DNA of 64,000 bases from Natrinema hispanicum (GCF_004217335.1 NZ_SHMP01000005.1:428783-492782), one strand, 5' to 3'; shown: positions 1 through 8,798, counted from the stretch's first letter. The notes: generated from the letters alone by a model not told the origin. Translations and numbers: made by a program.

Positions 1-1027
1 CGATAACGCGCTGGACTGTCAGCGCTTCGTCGATCGTATTGGTCTCCGGTGGGACGCCGGTCGCGACGGTCTCGAGGAACGCCTCGTCCTGTTCTGCGTA
101 GCCGGTCAGCGTGTCGTCGGCGCTCATGTTGACATCGGCGTAGTGGTCGCGGCCGACCGTGCCGGCCTCGAGAATCCGCAGCTCCGTGTCGCCGATGTCG
201 AACTGGGCACCCGCCTTCGTGCCGCGGACGTGGAAGTCCATGCTCTCCTCGCGGTTGGTCGCCCACGCGGCCTCGAGTGAGATGGTCTTCCCGCCGGCAC
301 AGCGGATGAAGGCACTGACGGAGTCGTCGACCTCGTAGCGTTCGGCGTCGGCATCCCAGTTGTCACCGAAGCCCTCGGGATCTGCGACTTCCTCGCGCGT
401 GCCGAACGTGGTCCGCGTGACACCGCTGACTTCGACGATCTCAGGGAAATCGAGCGCGTAGAGCGCGAGATCGAGGGCGTGAACGCCGATGTCGACCAAG
501 GCACCGCCGCCGGCGAGTTCGGGATCGGTAAACCACGAGCCGGGGCCGGGGACACCACGCCGGCGGACATAGTTGGCTTCGACGTGGGTGATCTCGCCAA
601 AGCGGTCGCGGGCCCGTTGTTCCTCGAACATCGCCATCGACGCGGCGTGGCGGTTGTGGAAGCCGACCATACAGACGCCCGCCGATCGAGCCGCCGCCTC
701 GGCGATCCGTTCGGCACTCTCTAAGGAGTGAGCAAGCGGTTTCTCCACGAGGACGTCCAGTCCCGCCTCGAGGGCTGCGACGGCGATCGGTTCGTGAAAG
801 CGGTTGGGCGTCGTCACGATGACCGCGTCGACTCCCTCGTCGGCGACGAGTTCCTCGTGTGTCTCGTAGGTCCGTGCGTCGAACTCGGCAGCAAACCGCT
901 CGCGTTGCTCCGGGACGAGATCGACGCCGGCGACGACTTCCGCACCGAGTTCGCGAACGCTTTGTGCGTGGAGCGTCCCCATCCCGCCGAGGCCGACGAT
1001 ACCGACACCGATGTCGGCACCGATCAT
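1..1027 (-). CDS. Gfo/Idh/MocA-family NAD(P)-dependent oxidoreductase, C-terminus cut by window edge
   Basis: This is a soluble dehydrogenase-type protein that probably oxidises a sugar or inositol-like polyol; the substrate cannot be told. The N-terminus has a Rossmann motif (VGIVGLGGMG, residues 8-17) and the family EKP motif (VEKPLAHS). The second-domain signature GGGALVDIGVH carries the usual catalytic-region His. The ATG at 1027 sits just before the glycine-rich strand, as is normal for the family. About 342 codons are visible; family members are usually 330-390 aa, so little is missing. It is divergent from the ThuA-like gene at 1317, and ThuA-like and Gfo/Idh/MocA genes often co-occur in sugar loci. 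Confidence 0.9.
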   Translation of the reverse strand, partial: MIGADIGVGIVGLGGMGTLHAQSVRELGAEVVAGVDLVPEQRERFAAEFDARTYETHEELVADEGVDAVIVTTPNRFHEPIAVAALEAGLDVLVEKPLAHSLESAERIAEAAARSAGVCMVGFHNRHAASMAMFEEQRARDRFGEITHVEANYVRRRGVPGPGSWFTDPELAGGGALVDIGVHALDLALYALDFPEIVEVSGVTRTTFGTREEVADPEGFGDNWDADAERYEVDDSVSAFIRCAGGKTISLEAAWATNREESMDFHVRGTKAGAQFDIGDTELRILEAGTVGRDHYADVNMSADDTLTGYAEQDEAFLETVATGVPPETNTIDEALTVQRVI

Positions 1028-1316
1028 CGCCACCCCTCCGCGGTCGCCACAGCGAAGCAAAACGTGTCATGAGAAACCATCGATTTCGCTGTCAGTTGTG
1101 ATCGATCCCGTTCCATAGGGAGTGGCAGTTGGCGACCGAAATAAGGGTTATGACCGATTAATCTATGCAGACATATTGTATCTCACGCATTATGATACTA
1201 CTGTAGTCTTGCCACCATCACTATTGGACGAATATGGTTTCTTATTCGGCGTTTCAGGTCGCCGATCGACCGCCACTCGACGACAGTATAAGCCGTCGGA
1301 GGGTGACAGGGTGGCC
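1028..1316. promoter_or_regulatory. Divergent intergenic region with TATA box for the ThuA-like gene
   Basis: This 289-bp spacer lies between two divergent genes. A TATA-like AGTATAAG at 1285-1292 is about 25 nt upstream of the ATG at 1317, the spacing of a leaderless haloarchaeal promoter. The middle part (1135-1260) is AT-richer than its surroundings and its open frame does not look like protein. I see no other gene. Confidence 0.5.
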
Positions 1317-2012
1317 ATGGTCGCAGTCACCATCTGGAACGAGTTCCGCCATGAACGAACGGACGACGCGGTCGCTGCCGTCTACCCCGACGGAATCCAC
1401 GCGGCTCTCGCCGACGCGCTTGTCACGGACCACGAGGTTCGAACCGCGACACTCGAGGAGCCAGCCCACGGACTCACCGACGACGTCCTCGCATCGACTG
1501 ATGTCTTGTTGTGGTGGGGCCACGACGCCCACGAGGATGTCGACGACGCGGTCGTCGATCGCGTCCAGAAGCGCGTCCTCGAGGGCATGGGATTCGTTCC
1601 GCTTCACTCGAGTCACTACTCGAAGCCCTTCAAACGGCTCATGGGGACATCCTGTAGCCTGCAATACCGCGAGGACGGCGGCACCGAGCGCCTCTGGGTG
1701 GTCGATCCCGGCCATCCGATCGCCGACGGGCTGGATGAAGCGATCGAACTCCCTGCGACGGAGATGTATGGCGAGCCGTTCGACGTTCCTGCACCTGATC
1801 GACTGGTATTCGTCAGCTGGTTCGAGGGCGGCGAGGTATTCCGGAGCGGCTGCTGTTACCGGCGCGGAAAGGGACGTATCTTCTACTTCCGTCCCGGCCA
1901 CGAAACGTATCCAATCTACGAGAACGACGCGGTCCAGCGGGTACTCCGCAATGCGGTCGCGTGGGCTGCCCCGACCAAAGGCTCACCGCGGACGTTCGGG
2001 GAGCGAGACTAG
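1317..2012 (+). CDS. ThuA-like domain protein
   Basis: The 231-aa protein has the ThuA (trehalose-utilisation, class I glutamine-amidotransferase-like) fold. It starts with a beta strand ([10 protein letters not shown]), then the [13 protein letters not shown] segment, the [18 protein letters not shown] segment, and a C-terminal [16 protein letters not shown]. The frame is open further upstream, but ATG 1317 gives the canonical family N-terminus and has a TATA box at the right distance. Family members occur next to sugar dehydrogenases, which fits the divergent Gfo/Idh/MocA gene. The biochemical role of the family is not well established. Its stop overlaps that of the convergent eIF2B-family gene by 4 bp. 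Confidence 0.85.
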   Translation: MVAVTIWNEFRHERTDDAVAAVYPDGIHAALADALVTDHEVRTATLEEPAHGLTDDVLASTDVLLWWGHDAHEDVDDAVVDRVQKRVLEGMGFVPLHSSHYSKPFKRLMGTSCSLQYREDGGTERLWVVDPGHPIADGLDEAIELPATEMYGEPFDVPAPDRLVFVSWFEGGEVFRSGCCYRRGKGRIFYFRPGHETYPIYENDAVQRVLRNAVAWAAPTKGSPRTFGERD

Positions 2013-2860
2013 AAGGTCTGGCGACCTTCGTCCGTAATGACGCTCTCGAGCAATTCGACCGGCGTCGCGTCGTAGGCGGGGTTTTCCACCTCGAACCCCT
2101 CGGCGGGTTCGGCCATGACCTCGCTGGCCGATCGGAACTCGTTTTCGAAGACGAATCCCTCGTCGACGAGCTTCGAGGCCGAGCCGAGGACGGTCACCGG
2201 GACGTCCAGTCGGTCGGCCGTCGATGCGATCGGGAACGTGCCGACGCGATTGTAGAGGGTGTCGTCGACGATACAGTCCATGCCGACGACGACCCGGTCA
2301 CACTCCTCGAGATAGAGCCCGTGAGCACTGTCGGTGATCAGCGTCGTGTCAACTCCCTCGAGGTCGGATAGCGCCCGAGCGGTCTTGCGCCCGATGTACC
2401 GCGGTCGGGCCTCGGTGACGTAGACGTCGAACGTCTTGCCGGTCTCGACTGCCTGCTCGATCGCCGCGAGCACCGTCGAGGAGTAGTCGTGGGTCAGCAG
2501 CGTCGCGCCGTCTTCGAGGACGTCAACGGCATTTTCGGCCGCCAGCCGCTTGCCGGATTCGATCCGTGCGACGACCTCGTCGATCGTCTCGCTCGTGAGT
2601 CGTTTTGCGTCTTCGACGCTGTCGGGTTCGGCGTCGGTCACGTCGCCGACGATCTCCCGGATAGCGTTTTGCAGGGAGGCATGCGAGGAGTTCGCGCGCC
2701 GCAGGACGGTGCCGTTTCGCTCGAGTGCCCGCGTATATTCCTCGACGGTGGCGAACTCGCGGTCGACCAGTTCCTCGAGGGCCTGCGCTGCGCGGACCGC
2801 AACCACCGAGGAGCTGTGCGTCTGCATCTCCTGGATTTCCTCGGCCGTCTCGTCGATCAT
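2009..2860 (-). CDS. eIF2B alpha/beta/delta-family protein (translation-factor-like or ribose-1,5-bisphosphate isomerase type)
   Basis: The protein is 283 aa from ATG 2860; a longer start at 2908 adds 16 residues that look non-homologous. It has the IF-2B fold: an N-terminal helical domain with [13 protein letters not shown], then a Rossmann-like C-terminal half with [31 protein letters not shown] and [23 protein letters not shown]. In archaea this family includes both translation factor-like proteins and ribose-1,5-bisphosphate isomerase of the nucleoside-degradation (pentose bisphosphate) pathway. In haloarchaea the latter is plausible, but the sequence alone does not decide. It is convergent with the ThuA-like gene. 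Confidence 0.85.
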   Translation of the reverse strand: MIDETAEEIQEMQTHSSSVVAVRAAQALEELVDREFATVEEYTRALERNGTVLRRANSSHASLQNAIREIVGDVTDAEPDSVEDAKRLTSETIDEVVARIESGKRLAAENAVDVLEDGATLLTHDYSSTVLAAIEQAVETGKTFDVYVTEARPRYIGRKTARALSDLEGVDTTLITDSAHGLYLEECDRVVVGMDCIVDDTLYNRVGTFPIASTADRLDVPVTVLGSASKLVDEGFVFENEFRSASEVMAEPAEGFEVENPAYDATPVELLESVITDEGRQTF

Positions 2861-2940
2861 ACTGTGATGGTTTTCCGTCAACGGCAAAGGTGTTCCGGGT
2901 GTTGTCACCCGTCGCTGTCACGTGACTTTCGACGTGAATC

Positions 2941-3264
2941 TTATGCCGTGTCGTCGAATTCGAATCGCTGTCGCAACTCGGCCTCGATTCGGTCGACGAA
3001 CGCCTCGAGGACGGGCTCGAACTGCGCGTTGTCTGCCACCGTCCCGACCCGCTCGCGTGGGTTCTCCGGCAGTTCGACGCGGAACTCGCCGTCGCCCTCG
3101 TAGCACGGCTCGCTCTCGCTCAACACTTGCCGATCGATCGCGCGGAGCACCGCCGAATCGTACTGACCGTGGAGGTGTTGGTATGCACTCGAGTACGCTG
3201 CCTCGAGTTCCTCGAAGTAGTAGACGTATTTCTCCTCGAACTTCTCGGGATCGAACTCGGTCAT
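2941..3264 (-). CDS. Small acidic haloarchaeal protein (DUF5783-like)
   Basis: The 107-aa protein starts MTEFDPEKFEEKYVYYFEEL at ATG 3264; the frame runs further upstream, but only this start gives an acidic protein-like N-terminus. It is helical and rich in Glu, Tyr and Phe, without cysteines, membrane segments or a signal peptide. The arrangement matches small cytosolic proteins of unknown function common in haloarchaea (I recall DUF5783, unverified). It is divergent from the zinc-ribbon gene at 3380. No function can be assigned. Confidence 0.75.
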   Translation of the reverse strand: MTEFDPEKFEEKYVYYFEELEAAYSSAYQHLHGQYDSAVLRAIDRQVLSESEPCYEGDGEFRVELPENPRERVGTVADNAQFEPVLEAFVDRIEAELRQRFEFDDTA

Positions 3265-3379
3265 TGCCGTTTCTGGATCCGCAATCGGGTAAACGGTTTG
3301 GAACGAACACGCTGTCTCACCCGGCCACACGATCACCGCCGCCCGCAGGCTTACGGTCTCGAGGTCCCTAGTGCTGTCG

Positions 3380-3700
3380 ATGACCGTCACCGTCCGGTAC
3401 ACCTGTCCACACTGCGGAGCCGTGGTAAGCGTCGAGCGCCAGCCGGATCTCGCGGATCGATCCGTGACCACGATCCCCCAGCCGGGCTGGGAGTACGCAA
3501 GTCCGGACGAAGACTTCGCGGACGCGGATGGAATCGAGTTCCTCTGTGGCGAGGACGGCCCAGTTACCGACCTCGAGGGCGAACCCGTCGAGGGCTGTGG
3601 CCGGCCGTTCTATCTGAACTTCGTGCGCTACGAGCAGGGTGTCGAACTCGAGCCGGACCCGCCGACGTACGGCGGGCCGCGGTTCGATTTCAAGGGCTGA
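3380..3700 (+). CDS. Small four-cysteine (zinc-ribbon-like) protein
   Basis: The 106-aa protein begins MTVTVRYTCPHCG; an in-frame start three codons earlier (3371) is possible. Cys9 and Cys12 form a CPHC knuckle, and Cys56 (FLCGEDG) and Cys73 (EGCGRPF) complete a plausible four-Cys zinc site. The body is acidic, with a Pro-rich end. It lies between the DUF5783-like gene and the Mrp ATPase, all separately oriented or spaced, so no operon is implied. I do not recognise a named function. Confidence 0.7.
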   Translation: MTVTVRYTCPHCGAVVSVERQPDLADRSVTTIPQPGWEYASPDEDFADADGIEFLCGEDGPVTDLEGEPVEGCGRPFYLNFVRYEQGVELEPDPPTYGGPRFDFKG

Positions 3701-3876
3701 CTCGCGGCTGCCCATACGACTGGTCATAACAGGGCAGCAACGCCCGGTCACACGCCAGTGAGCGCCCGACGATAGGCGGGTACGTTTTCCGTGGACAACT
3801 TTCTCGTCTCGAGCGACGTTCCGGCGACACCTCAATCGAACACAACCCTTTTCGACGCCGGGCAGTACCTACGGAC

Positions 3877-4950
3877 ATGGACGAAGCCGCCGTACGCGAC
3901 CGTCTCCGGACGGTCGACGATCCCGAACTCGGCGACGATATCGTGTCGCTTGGACTCGTCAACGACATCAGCGTCGACGGCGACGAGGTCGACATCGATC
4001 TCGCGCTGGGTGCGCCCTACTCCCCGGCCGAGAGCAACATCGCTGCCGAGATTCGCGAGGTCCTGACCGCCGAGGGGATCGACCCGGACCTGACCGCAAG
4101 CATTCCCGATCGTGACGACCTCTCGAGCGAGGAACAGGTGCTCCCGAACGTCAAGAACGTCATCGCCGTCGCCTCCGGGAAAGGCGGCGTCGGCAAGTCA
4201 ACCGTCGCGGTCAACCTCGCTGCCGGCCTCTCACAACTGGGGGCTCGCGTCGGCCTCTTCGACGCCGACGTCTACGGACCGAACGTCCCACGGATGGTCG
4301 ACGCCGACGAGCCGCCGATGGCGACCGAAGACGAAACCCTCGTCCCGCCCGAAAAGTACGGCGTGAAGCTGATGAGCATGGCCTTCCTCACCGGCGAGGA
4401 CGACCCCGTCATCTGGCGCGGCCCGATGGTCCACAAGGTCATCACCCAGCTTACGGAAGACGTCGAGTGGGGCCATCTCGACTACCTCGTCGTCGACCTC
4501 CCGCCGGGGACTGGCGACACCCAGCTGACGATGCTCCAGACCATGCCCGTCACCGGTGCGGTCATCGTCACGACGCCACAGGAAGTCGCGCTTGACGACG
4601 CCCGCAAAGGCCTCGAGATGTTTGCCAAACACGATACCGTGGTGCTCGGAATCGCCGAGAACATGTCGACCTTTGCCTGTCCCGATTGTGGCGGCGAACA
4701 CGACATCTTCGGCTCCGGCGGCGGCGAGGAGTTCGCCGACGAACACGACCTGCCCTTCCTCGGATCGATCCCGCTCGATCCGGCCGTCCGCGAGGGCGGT
4801 GATGGTGGGAAGCCGACGGTGCTGAAAGACGAGGACGGAACCAGCGACGCCTTGCGGACGATCACCGAAAACGTCGCGAACAATACGGGCATCGTCCACC
4901 GGCAGGGCATCTCCCAGTACCGGCGCAGCGAAGCCGCCTCGTCCGACTGA
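3877..4950 (+). CDS. Mrp/NBP35/ApbC-family iron-sulfur cluster carrier ATPase
   Basis: The 357-aa protein has an N-terminal MIP18/DUF59 domain (DDPELGDDIVSLGLV, residues 14-28), then a deviant Walker A GKGGVGKST (101-109), the switch DADVYGPNVPRM, and DLPPGTGDTQL. The Cys pair CPDC (268/271) is the usual dimer-interface Fe-S ligand of Mrp/Nbp35 proteins. A roughly 40-residue C-terminal extension ends acidic. The family binds and transfers [4Fe-4S] clusters to apoproteins; in this window aconitase, the radical SAM enzymes and the UDG-like protein are possible clients (inference). The ATG at 3877 follows a short intergenic region and stands alone. Confidence 0.93.
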   Translation: MDEAAVRDRLRTVDDPELGDDIVSLGLVNDISVDGDEVDIDLALGAPYSPAESNIAAEIREVLTAEGIDPDLTASIPDRDDLSSEEQVLPNVKNVIAVASGKGGVGKSTVAVNLAAGLSQLGARVGLFDADVYGPNVPRMVDADEPPMATEDETLVPPEKYGVKLMSMAFLTGEDDPVIWRGPMVHKVITQLTEDVEWGHLDYLVVDLPPGTGDTQLTMLQTMPVTGAVIVTTPQEVALDDARKGLEMFAKHDTVVLGIAENMSTFACPDCGGEHDIFGSGGGEEFADEHDLPFLGSIPLDPAVREGGDGGKPTVLKDEDGTSDALRTITENVANNTGIVHRQGISQYRRSEAASSD

Positions 4951-5038
4951 TACCCGCCACCGGCAGGCCGGGGCCGCCGGCCTCGGCTGTGGCGTCGCCG
5001 GGCGCGTCGCTTTTCATCCTGCCACTCGAGAGGCGAGT

Positions 5039-5680
5039 GTGGACGCGAATCAACAGTCTCGAGCGAACCCCTTCGGCATGGACGAGGAGTGCCAGAACTG
5101 TCCGGCACTCTGTGAGACGCGCACCCAGGTCGTCCACGGCTACGGCGACGTAGACGCAGACTTCCTGTTTGTCGGCGAACGGCCGACGTCCCGGGCGGAC
5201 GAAGTCGGCGTTCCGTTCGCCAGCGAGGGCGGCAGCGACGGTGACGGCGGGCTGCGACGAGTTCTCGAGCGACTCGGGCTCTGTGACGTAACCTCCCCGG
5301 CCGACGAGCCCGTTCTCGAGAACGTGTACCTGACACAGCTCACTCGCTGTCGCGATCCAGACCGGGAGCCAACCGACGAGGAGGTCATCACCTGCGAACC
5401 CTATCTCAACGCCGAGATTCGGATGATCAACCCCGAAATCCTCGTCCCGGTCGGCGAGCGCGCGCTCGCGGAACTCGGAACGGAATACACGACGACCCCG
5501 GCCGAAGACCTCTCGTTGTCCGACGGCCATGCCACTCGAATCCGCGGGCGCGGGTTCGAACTCGTCCCGATGATCGACCCTCGAGAAGGGACCGACGAGC
5601 AGACACAGGCGTGGCTCGAGGCCTTTGCAGAGCTGATGGCGACGGATTATCGCCAGACGAAAGGACGGCAGGAACGGTAG
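5039..5680 (+). CDS. Uracil-DNA glycosylase superfamily protein with Fe-S-type cysteines and divergent active-site motifs
   Basis: The 213-aa protein uses GTG 5039; a Met at residue 14 is an alternative. Cys18/Cys21 (CQNC) plus Cys104 and Cys119 (LTRCRDPDRE...ITCEPYL) reproduce the [4Fe-4S] ligand pattern of type 4/5 UDGs. Motif 1, normally GEaPG..Ed..G.PF, reads GERPTSRADEVGVPF, keeping G/E/PF but losing the PG. The C-terminal HP(S/A) motif is replaced by MIDPREGTDE. This resembles a UDG-fold protein common in haloarchaea that may not be a canonical glycosylase. It follows the Mrp gene by 88 nt in the same direction. Confidence 0.8.
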   Translation: MDANQQSRANPFGMDEECQNCPALCETRTQVVHGYGDVDADFLFVGERPTSRADEVGVPFASEGGSDGDGGLRRVLERLGLCDVTSPADEPVLENVYLTQLTRCRDPDREPTDEEVITCEPYLNAEIRMINPEILVPVGERALAELGTEYTTTPAEDLSLSDGHATRIRGRGFELVPMIDPREGTDEQTQAWLEAFAELMATDYRQTKGRQER

Positions 5681-5708
5681 CGGTCGAAACGGACGCGTTC
5701 GAGTTCGA

Positions 5709-5927
5709 TTACCAGTAGGGGTTTGCCCGCCAGCGTTTCGATCCCACACCGAGTGTGATCAGTGCCCCGACGGCGACGACCGCGACGACGAGGACGCCGA
5801 TCGTCGCTGTGACGTACTCGCCGGATGCGGCAATGAGCGTGCCGTCTGCGAATCCGAAGACACCGATAGCTGCCAGCGCCGCGACGACGAGCGTCCCGAG
5901 CAGTCCGGCGATCGATAGCGTGTCCAT
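5709..5927 (-). CDS. Small two-helix membrane protein
   Basis: The 72-aa protein from ATG 5927 (an upstream start at 5963 is possible) has two clear hydrophobic segments, LSIAGLLGTLVVAALAAIGV and YVTATIGVLVVAVVAVGALI. A short loop joins them and a basic-aromatic tail (SKRWRANPYW) follows. It is convergent with the UDG-like gene and divergent from the DUF2064-like gene. No function is recognisable; small haloarchaeal membrane proteins of this kind are usually hypothetical. Confidence 0.7.
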   Translation of the reverse strand: MDTLSIAGLLGTLVVAALAAIGVFGFADGTLIAASGEYVTATIGVLVVAVVAVGALITLGVGSKRWRANPYW

Positions 5928-6037
5928 ACCGGTCGAAGGCGCTCCGCCACTATAATTTGCCACGATCGCGGGTCATGGTCGGGCGCTCGATCCCCGGAAG
6001 CGCCGCGTTCAAGGACTGCGCGCCCCGAGTAGCTGGT

Positions 6038-6778
6038 ATGATCGTCGTCGTTCCAGTCGCGCCCCCGCGGGAGGGACTCGTGCTCTCGTCGCTCGTCGAG
6101 CAATCACCGCTGTCGGCCGCCGAGGCGGTCTCGCTTTACGAGGTCGCCGTCGCCGACGTGTTGTGGGCCGTCGCCTCCAGTGGCGGCGACCTGCTGGTCA
6201 ACTACCGCGACGCCGACACGCTGCCCGACGCCCACGCTGATGGCGACCCCGAAGCCGAGGTCCGCGCGCTTGTGCTCGATGCGCTCGGCGAGGATGCAGA
6301 GGTTCGATTCGAACGCCAGGTCGGCTCGAGTCGCGCCGCTCGCGTCGGCAACACCGTCACGCACCTGCTCGAGCGCGAGGGAGCCGATAGTGTGGGCGTG
6401 CTCGAGCCGACAGCCCCCCTGGTGGCTCGCACGGAAATCGACGGCGCGGCGATGTCGCTCCGTCGCCACAACGTCGTGTTAGGCCCGGCCGAGCGGGGCG
6501 GGACCTACTTCGCTGGCTTCGCCGAACCGATCGATTTCACCGATGCGTACGCGACACCCGAACTGTCGACGTTAGCCCAGCAGGCAACTGACGACGGTCT
6601 CGGCGTCGGATTCGCGCCTATGCTCTCGACCGTGGCTACCCCGACCGGGTTGCAGGCGACCATCGCCGGACTCGAGGCTCGGCAGGCTGCCGACCGGCCG
6701 GGGGCAGAGGCAACGGCGGCCCTGATCGACGACCTGGGGATCGCGGTGGGTGCTGATGGTGACCTCGAGCGCGTTTAG
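6038..6778 (+). CDS. DUF2064-like (glycosyltransferase-fold) protein
   Basis: The 246-aa protein starts MIVVVPVAPPREGLVLSSLV at ATG 6038, although the frame is open from 5957. The hydrophobic first strand, the SLYEVAVADVLWAVASSGGDLLVNYRD segment and a central VLGPAERGGTYFAGFAEPIDF resemble the nucleotide-sugar-transferase-like DUF2064 family (phosphoglycolate/glycosyltransferase-fold proteins with a conserved VLGPA..GGYY-type loop). The DXD-like metal site is not obvious. It ends 41 nt before tRNA-Ser. The activity is unknown. Confidence 0.7.
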   Translation: MIVVVPVAPPREGLVLSSLVEQSPLSAAEAVSLYEVAVADVLWAVASSGGDLLVNYRDADTLPDAHADGDPEAEVRALVLDALGEDAEVRFERQVGSSRAARVGNTVTHLLEREGADSVGVLEPTAPLVARTEIDGAAMSLRRHNVVLGPAERGGTYFAGFAEPIDFTDAYATPELSTLAQQATDDGLGVGFAPMLSTVATPTGLQATIAGLEARQAADRPGAEATAALIDDLGIAVGADGDLERV

Positions 6779-6819
6779 ACCGACAACTCTTTTTGAACGT
6801 GTGCTAAATCAGAGAGTGA

Positions 6820-6903
6820 GGTGGGGTGGCAGAGCGGCCTAACGCGCCTGCCTTGAGAGCAGGTGGCTGTCAAGCCTCATGGGTTCAAATCCCATCCCCA
6901 CCG
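6820..6903 (+). tRNA. tRNA-Ser (anticodon UGA)
   Basis: The acceptor stem GGTGGGG (6820-6826) pairs perfectly with CCCCACC (6896-6902), with discriminator G at 6903 as expected for serine. The anticodon stem CCTGC/GCAGG encloses the loop CTTGAGA, giving anticodon TGA. A long variable arm (GGCTGTCAAGCC) marks a class II tRNA, and the T arm reads ATGGG-TTCAAAT-CCCAT. No intron and no encoded CCA are present. The 3' end of the gene is repeated twice downstream. Confidence 0.95.
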
Positions 6904-7010
6904 TTTTCAGCGAGAGAATACGACGAACAGAGAGAGGAGTCTCTCGAGCGGAAAACGAAACGATGGATTTGAACGACGGAACGAGGGAGCGACGCGACCG
7001 ACGTTCTGGT

Positions 7011-7032
7011 GGTTCAAATCCCATCCCCACCG
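7011..7032 (+). repeat. Second copy of the tRNA-Ser 3' end (att-like)
   Basis: GGTTCAAATCCCATCCCCAC followed by CG repeats the T-loop, T-stem and acceptor 3' half of the tRNA (6882-6903 region) exactly. It is in the same orientation, about 130 bp downstream. No integrase lies nearby. Confidence 0.8.
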
Positions 7033-7182
7033 TTGCTGTCGCGAACAACTCCGTGAGCGACAGCGAGGTCATGGATTTGAACGAGACCAGTCGCGCGCAG
7101 CGAAGTCGTTCGAAAGACGCTTCGCGTCTTTCGTGATGACGAGAGAGCTTCGCTCTCTCGAACCACGAGCACGTCTGGGCGT

Positions 7183-7203
7183 GGTTCAAATCCCATCCCC
7201 ACC
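7183..7203 (+). repeat. Third copy of the tRNA-Ser 3' end (att-like)
   Basis: GGTTCAAATCCCATCCCCAC followed by C repeats the same tRNA tail a third time, without the discriminator G. It directly follows the CTTCG-loop hairpin pair. Confidence 0.8.
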
Positions 7204-7353
7204 CGCCACTGCTACGACGTGCTTGTTCGCGTCGCTCGTGAACGCGCGAGCCAGCACCGATACCCGATCAAAACCAGCGACGCCTCGGGGCCGAACCCGT
7301 AATTCATCGGAAAGCCGAAACCAACATTACACCGTCGCACACACCACAGCGTA

Positions 7354-7872
7354 GTGACCCGCGTCTGTCTGCTCGGCGAGGCCGAGAGCACCCTTCAGTA
7401 CGAACTGCTCTCCCGGGAAACGGCTCGAGAGGCGCTTGCGACCTACGACTTAACGCGCCCATTCGAGAACGCCATTGCGCTGCGGACGGTCAGCGTCGGT
7501 GCTGCGGTCTCGCTGCTGAACGATCTCGACTGGTATCTCACGCGGTTCGTCGACGAGGCGCTCGTCCAGGAACCAAGCGTCAGCGACACGGAGTGGCTGT
7601 CACGGCCGCTTGCGACCCAGCTTCGAAACGGCGACGTCGAGCCCGCCGAGACGGCCGAATTCTGCAAGGTCTATGGCCTCGAGCCGATCAACGCGGACGA
7701 CGACGATGGAGACACAGACTCGGGCGACGACAGCGAAACCGCTGGCGGGCCGACTGATCGGCTCGTCGAACCGCTGTACGTCCGCCGGACTGACGGCGAG
7801 CTCCCGGCGTACGACCTTCGGGACGTCGAAGACACCCTCGTCGTCCGCGTGACTGAAGCCGAATTTACGTGA
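7354..7872 (+). CDS. Haloarchaeal protein of unknown function (DUF5804-like)
   Basis: The 172-aa cytosolic protein starts at GTG 7354 (MTRVCLLGEAESTLQYELLSRETAREAL). The N-terminal two-thirds is a compact alpha/beta region. A very acidic Asp/Gly linker (NADDDDGDTDSGDDSET, around residues 113-129) precedes a short C-terminal beta region (LVEPLYVRRTDGELPAYDLRDVEDTLVVRV). No catalytic motif, signal peptide or membrane helix is seen. I recall this layout as DUF5804 (unverified). No operon partner. Confidence 0.75.
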   Translation: MTRVCLLGEAESTLQYELLSRETAREALATYDLTRPFENAIALRTVSVGAAVSLLNDLDWYLTRFVDEALVQEPSVSDTEWLSRPLATQLRNGDVEPAETAEFCKVYGLEPINADDDDGDTDSGDDSETAGGPTDRLVEPLYVRRTDGELPAYDLRDVEDTLVVRVTEAEFT

Positions 7873-7941
7873 TCCCGGTCGGGGTCACGGTGTCGCTCGA
7901 GCGCACCGGTGGCGACCGGAACAAAACCCCCGAGCTAACGG

Positions 7942-8721
7942 CTACGAATCGGACGATTGGCTTTCACTGCCGGTGCCCTCGGACCCGACGCTCGAACTCG
8001 CGGACGCGGAGCCACTGTCGCTGCCCATCGTGGCACCGTACGTTGACCCATCGTGACCGACGAGCGTGGCCGAAACCGTCGTCAGCGGTTCCGACTCGAA
8101 GGTCACGCGAACGAGTCGGCCAACGGTCGTAATCGACTGCGCACAGACCTGATCGTCGGCCGTCTCACGGACGGCTGCCTCGAGGACGAGTGCCTCGTCT
8201 TCGGCGGCACTGTGCTCGTCACTGCCGCTCGTCTCGGTTTCACCGGCAGAACTGTCGCTGTCGCCGCTCTCGTCCGTCTCGATGGTGATCGCCTCGAGAA
8301 CCACCTCGTAACACGGGGTAGGTGCCTCGTCTGAGAGCGAGACGAGAATCGACGTCTCGAAGTCGGTTGCATCGATGAACGTGGCAACCGCGTCGGCGTT
8401 GTGCAGCGACTCTCGTTCGTCGAGCCACTCTGTCGCTCTCTCGGCATCCCGCAGGACCGTTATGTCGGGCTCACTCGAGGCGGGCGACTGGTACGTCAGC
8501 GTCCGGCCCTCGGCCAGTCCGTCCGGCAAGTCCTCGATCGCGTTGCCGACGGGGTCGGGGTCGTCTTCGGAGCCGTCCGTCGGTGAGCCGTTGTCGTCGT
8601 CGGTCGCGTCGTCGCCATCGTCATCGGCTGGCTGTGACGCGTCGTCGGCGAGACAGCCGGCCGAGAGGCCGATTGCTGCCGTCGTAGCACACAGCATAGT
8701 CCGTCTGGAGAGACGTGTCAT
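7942..8721 (-). CDS. Tat-exported lipoprotein of unknown function
   Basis: The 259-aa protein opens with a twin-arginine-type signal MTRLSRRTMLCATTAAIGLSAGC; the lipobox LSAGC places the lipidated Cys at residue 23. A Asp-rich linker (DDDGDDATDDDNGSPTDG) follows, as is normal for haloarchaeal surface lipoproteins. The folded part has VLRDAERATEWLDERES and TSILVSLSDEAPTPCYEVVLEAI, and the tail is Ser/Glu-rich. It would be anchored outside the membrane. No enzyme motif is seen. It is convergent with the DUF5804-like gene. Confidence 0.8.
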   Translation of the reverse strand: MTRLSRRTMLCATTAAIGLSAGCLADDASQPADDDGDDATDDDNGSPTDGSEDDPDPVGNAIEDLPDGLAEGRTLTYQSPASSEPDITVLRDAERATEWLDERESLHNADAVATFIDATDFETSILVSLSDEAPTPCYEVVLEAITIETDESGDSDSSAGETETSGSDEHSAAEDEALVLEAAVRETADDQVCAQSITTVGRLVRVTFESEPLTTVSATLVGHDGSTYGATMGSDSGSASASSSVGSEGTGSESQSSDS

Positions 8722-8798
8722 TGTGACTGTCGGTATGCCGAGCGACCTAAAGGCGGTTCGGCTAGGTAAAACAGTTCTTTTCGTTTGCTTGAACGGTC

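Larger units (their letters stand above)
6904..7353. other. tRNA-flanking region with tRNA 3'-end copies and hairpins, no gene
   Basis: This 450-bp stretch has no convincing CDS. It holds two direct copies of the tRNA-Ser 3' end (7011-7032 and 7183-7203) and two shorter inverted pieces reading ATGGATTTGAACG (6963-6975 and 7071-7083, near-complementary to the T arm). It also holds two perfect hairpins with CTTCG loops: CGAAAGACG/CGTCTTTCG (7111-7133) and CGAGAGAG/CTCTCTCG (7140-7160). The pattern looks like scars of repeated recombination at the tRNA 3' end. Confidence 0.7.

Noticed and set aside
4862..5749. 295-aa minus-strand frame over the UDG-like gene
   Set aside because: Antisense of a gene with conserved Fe-S cysteines.
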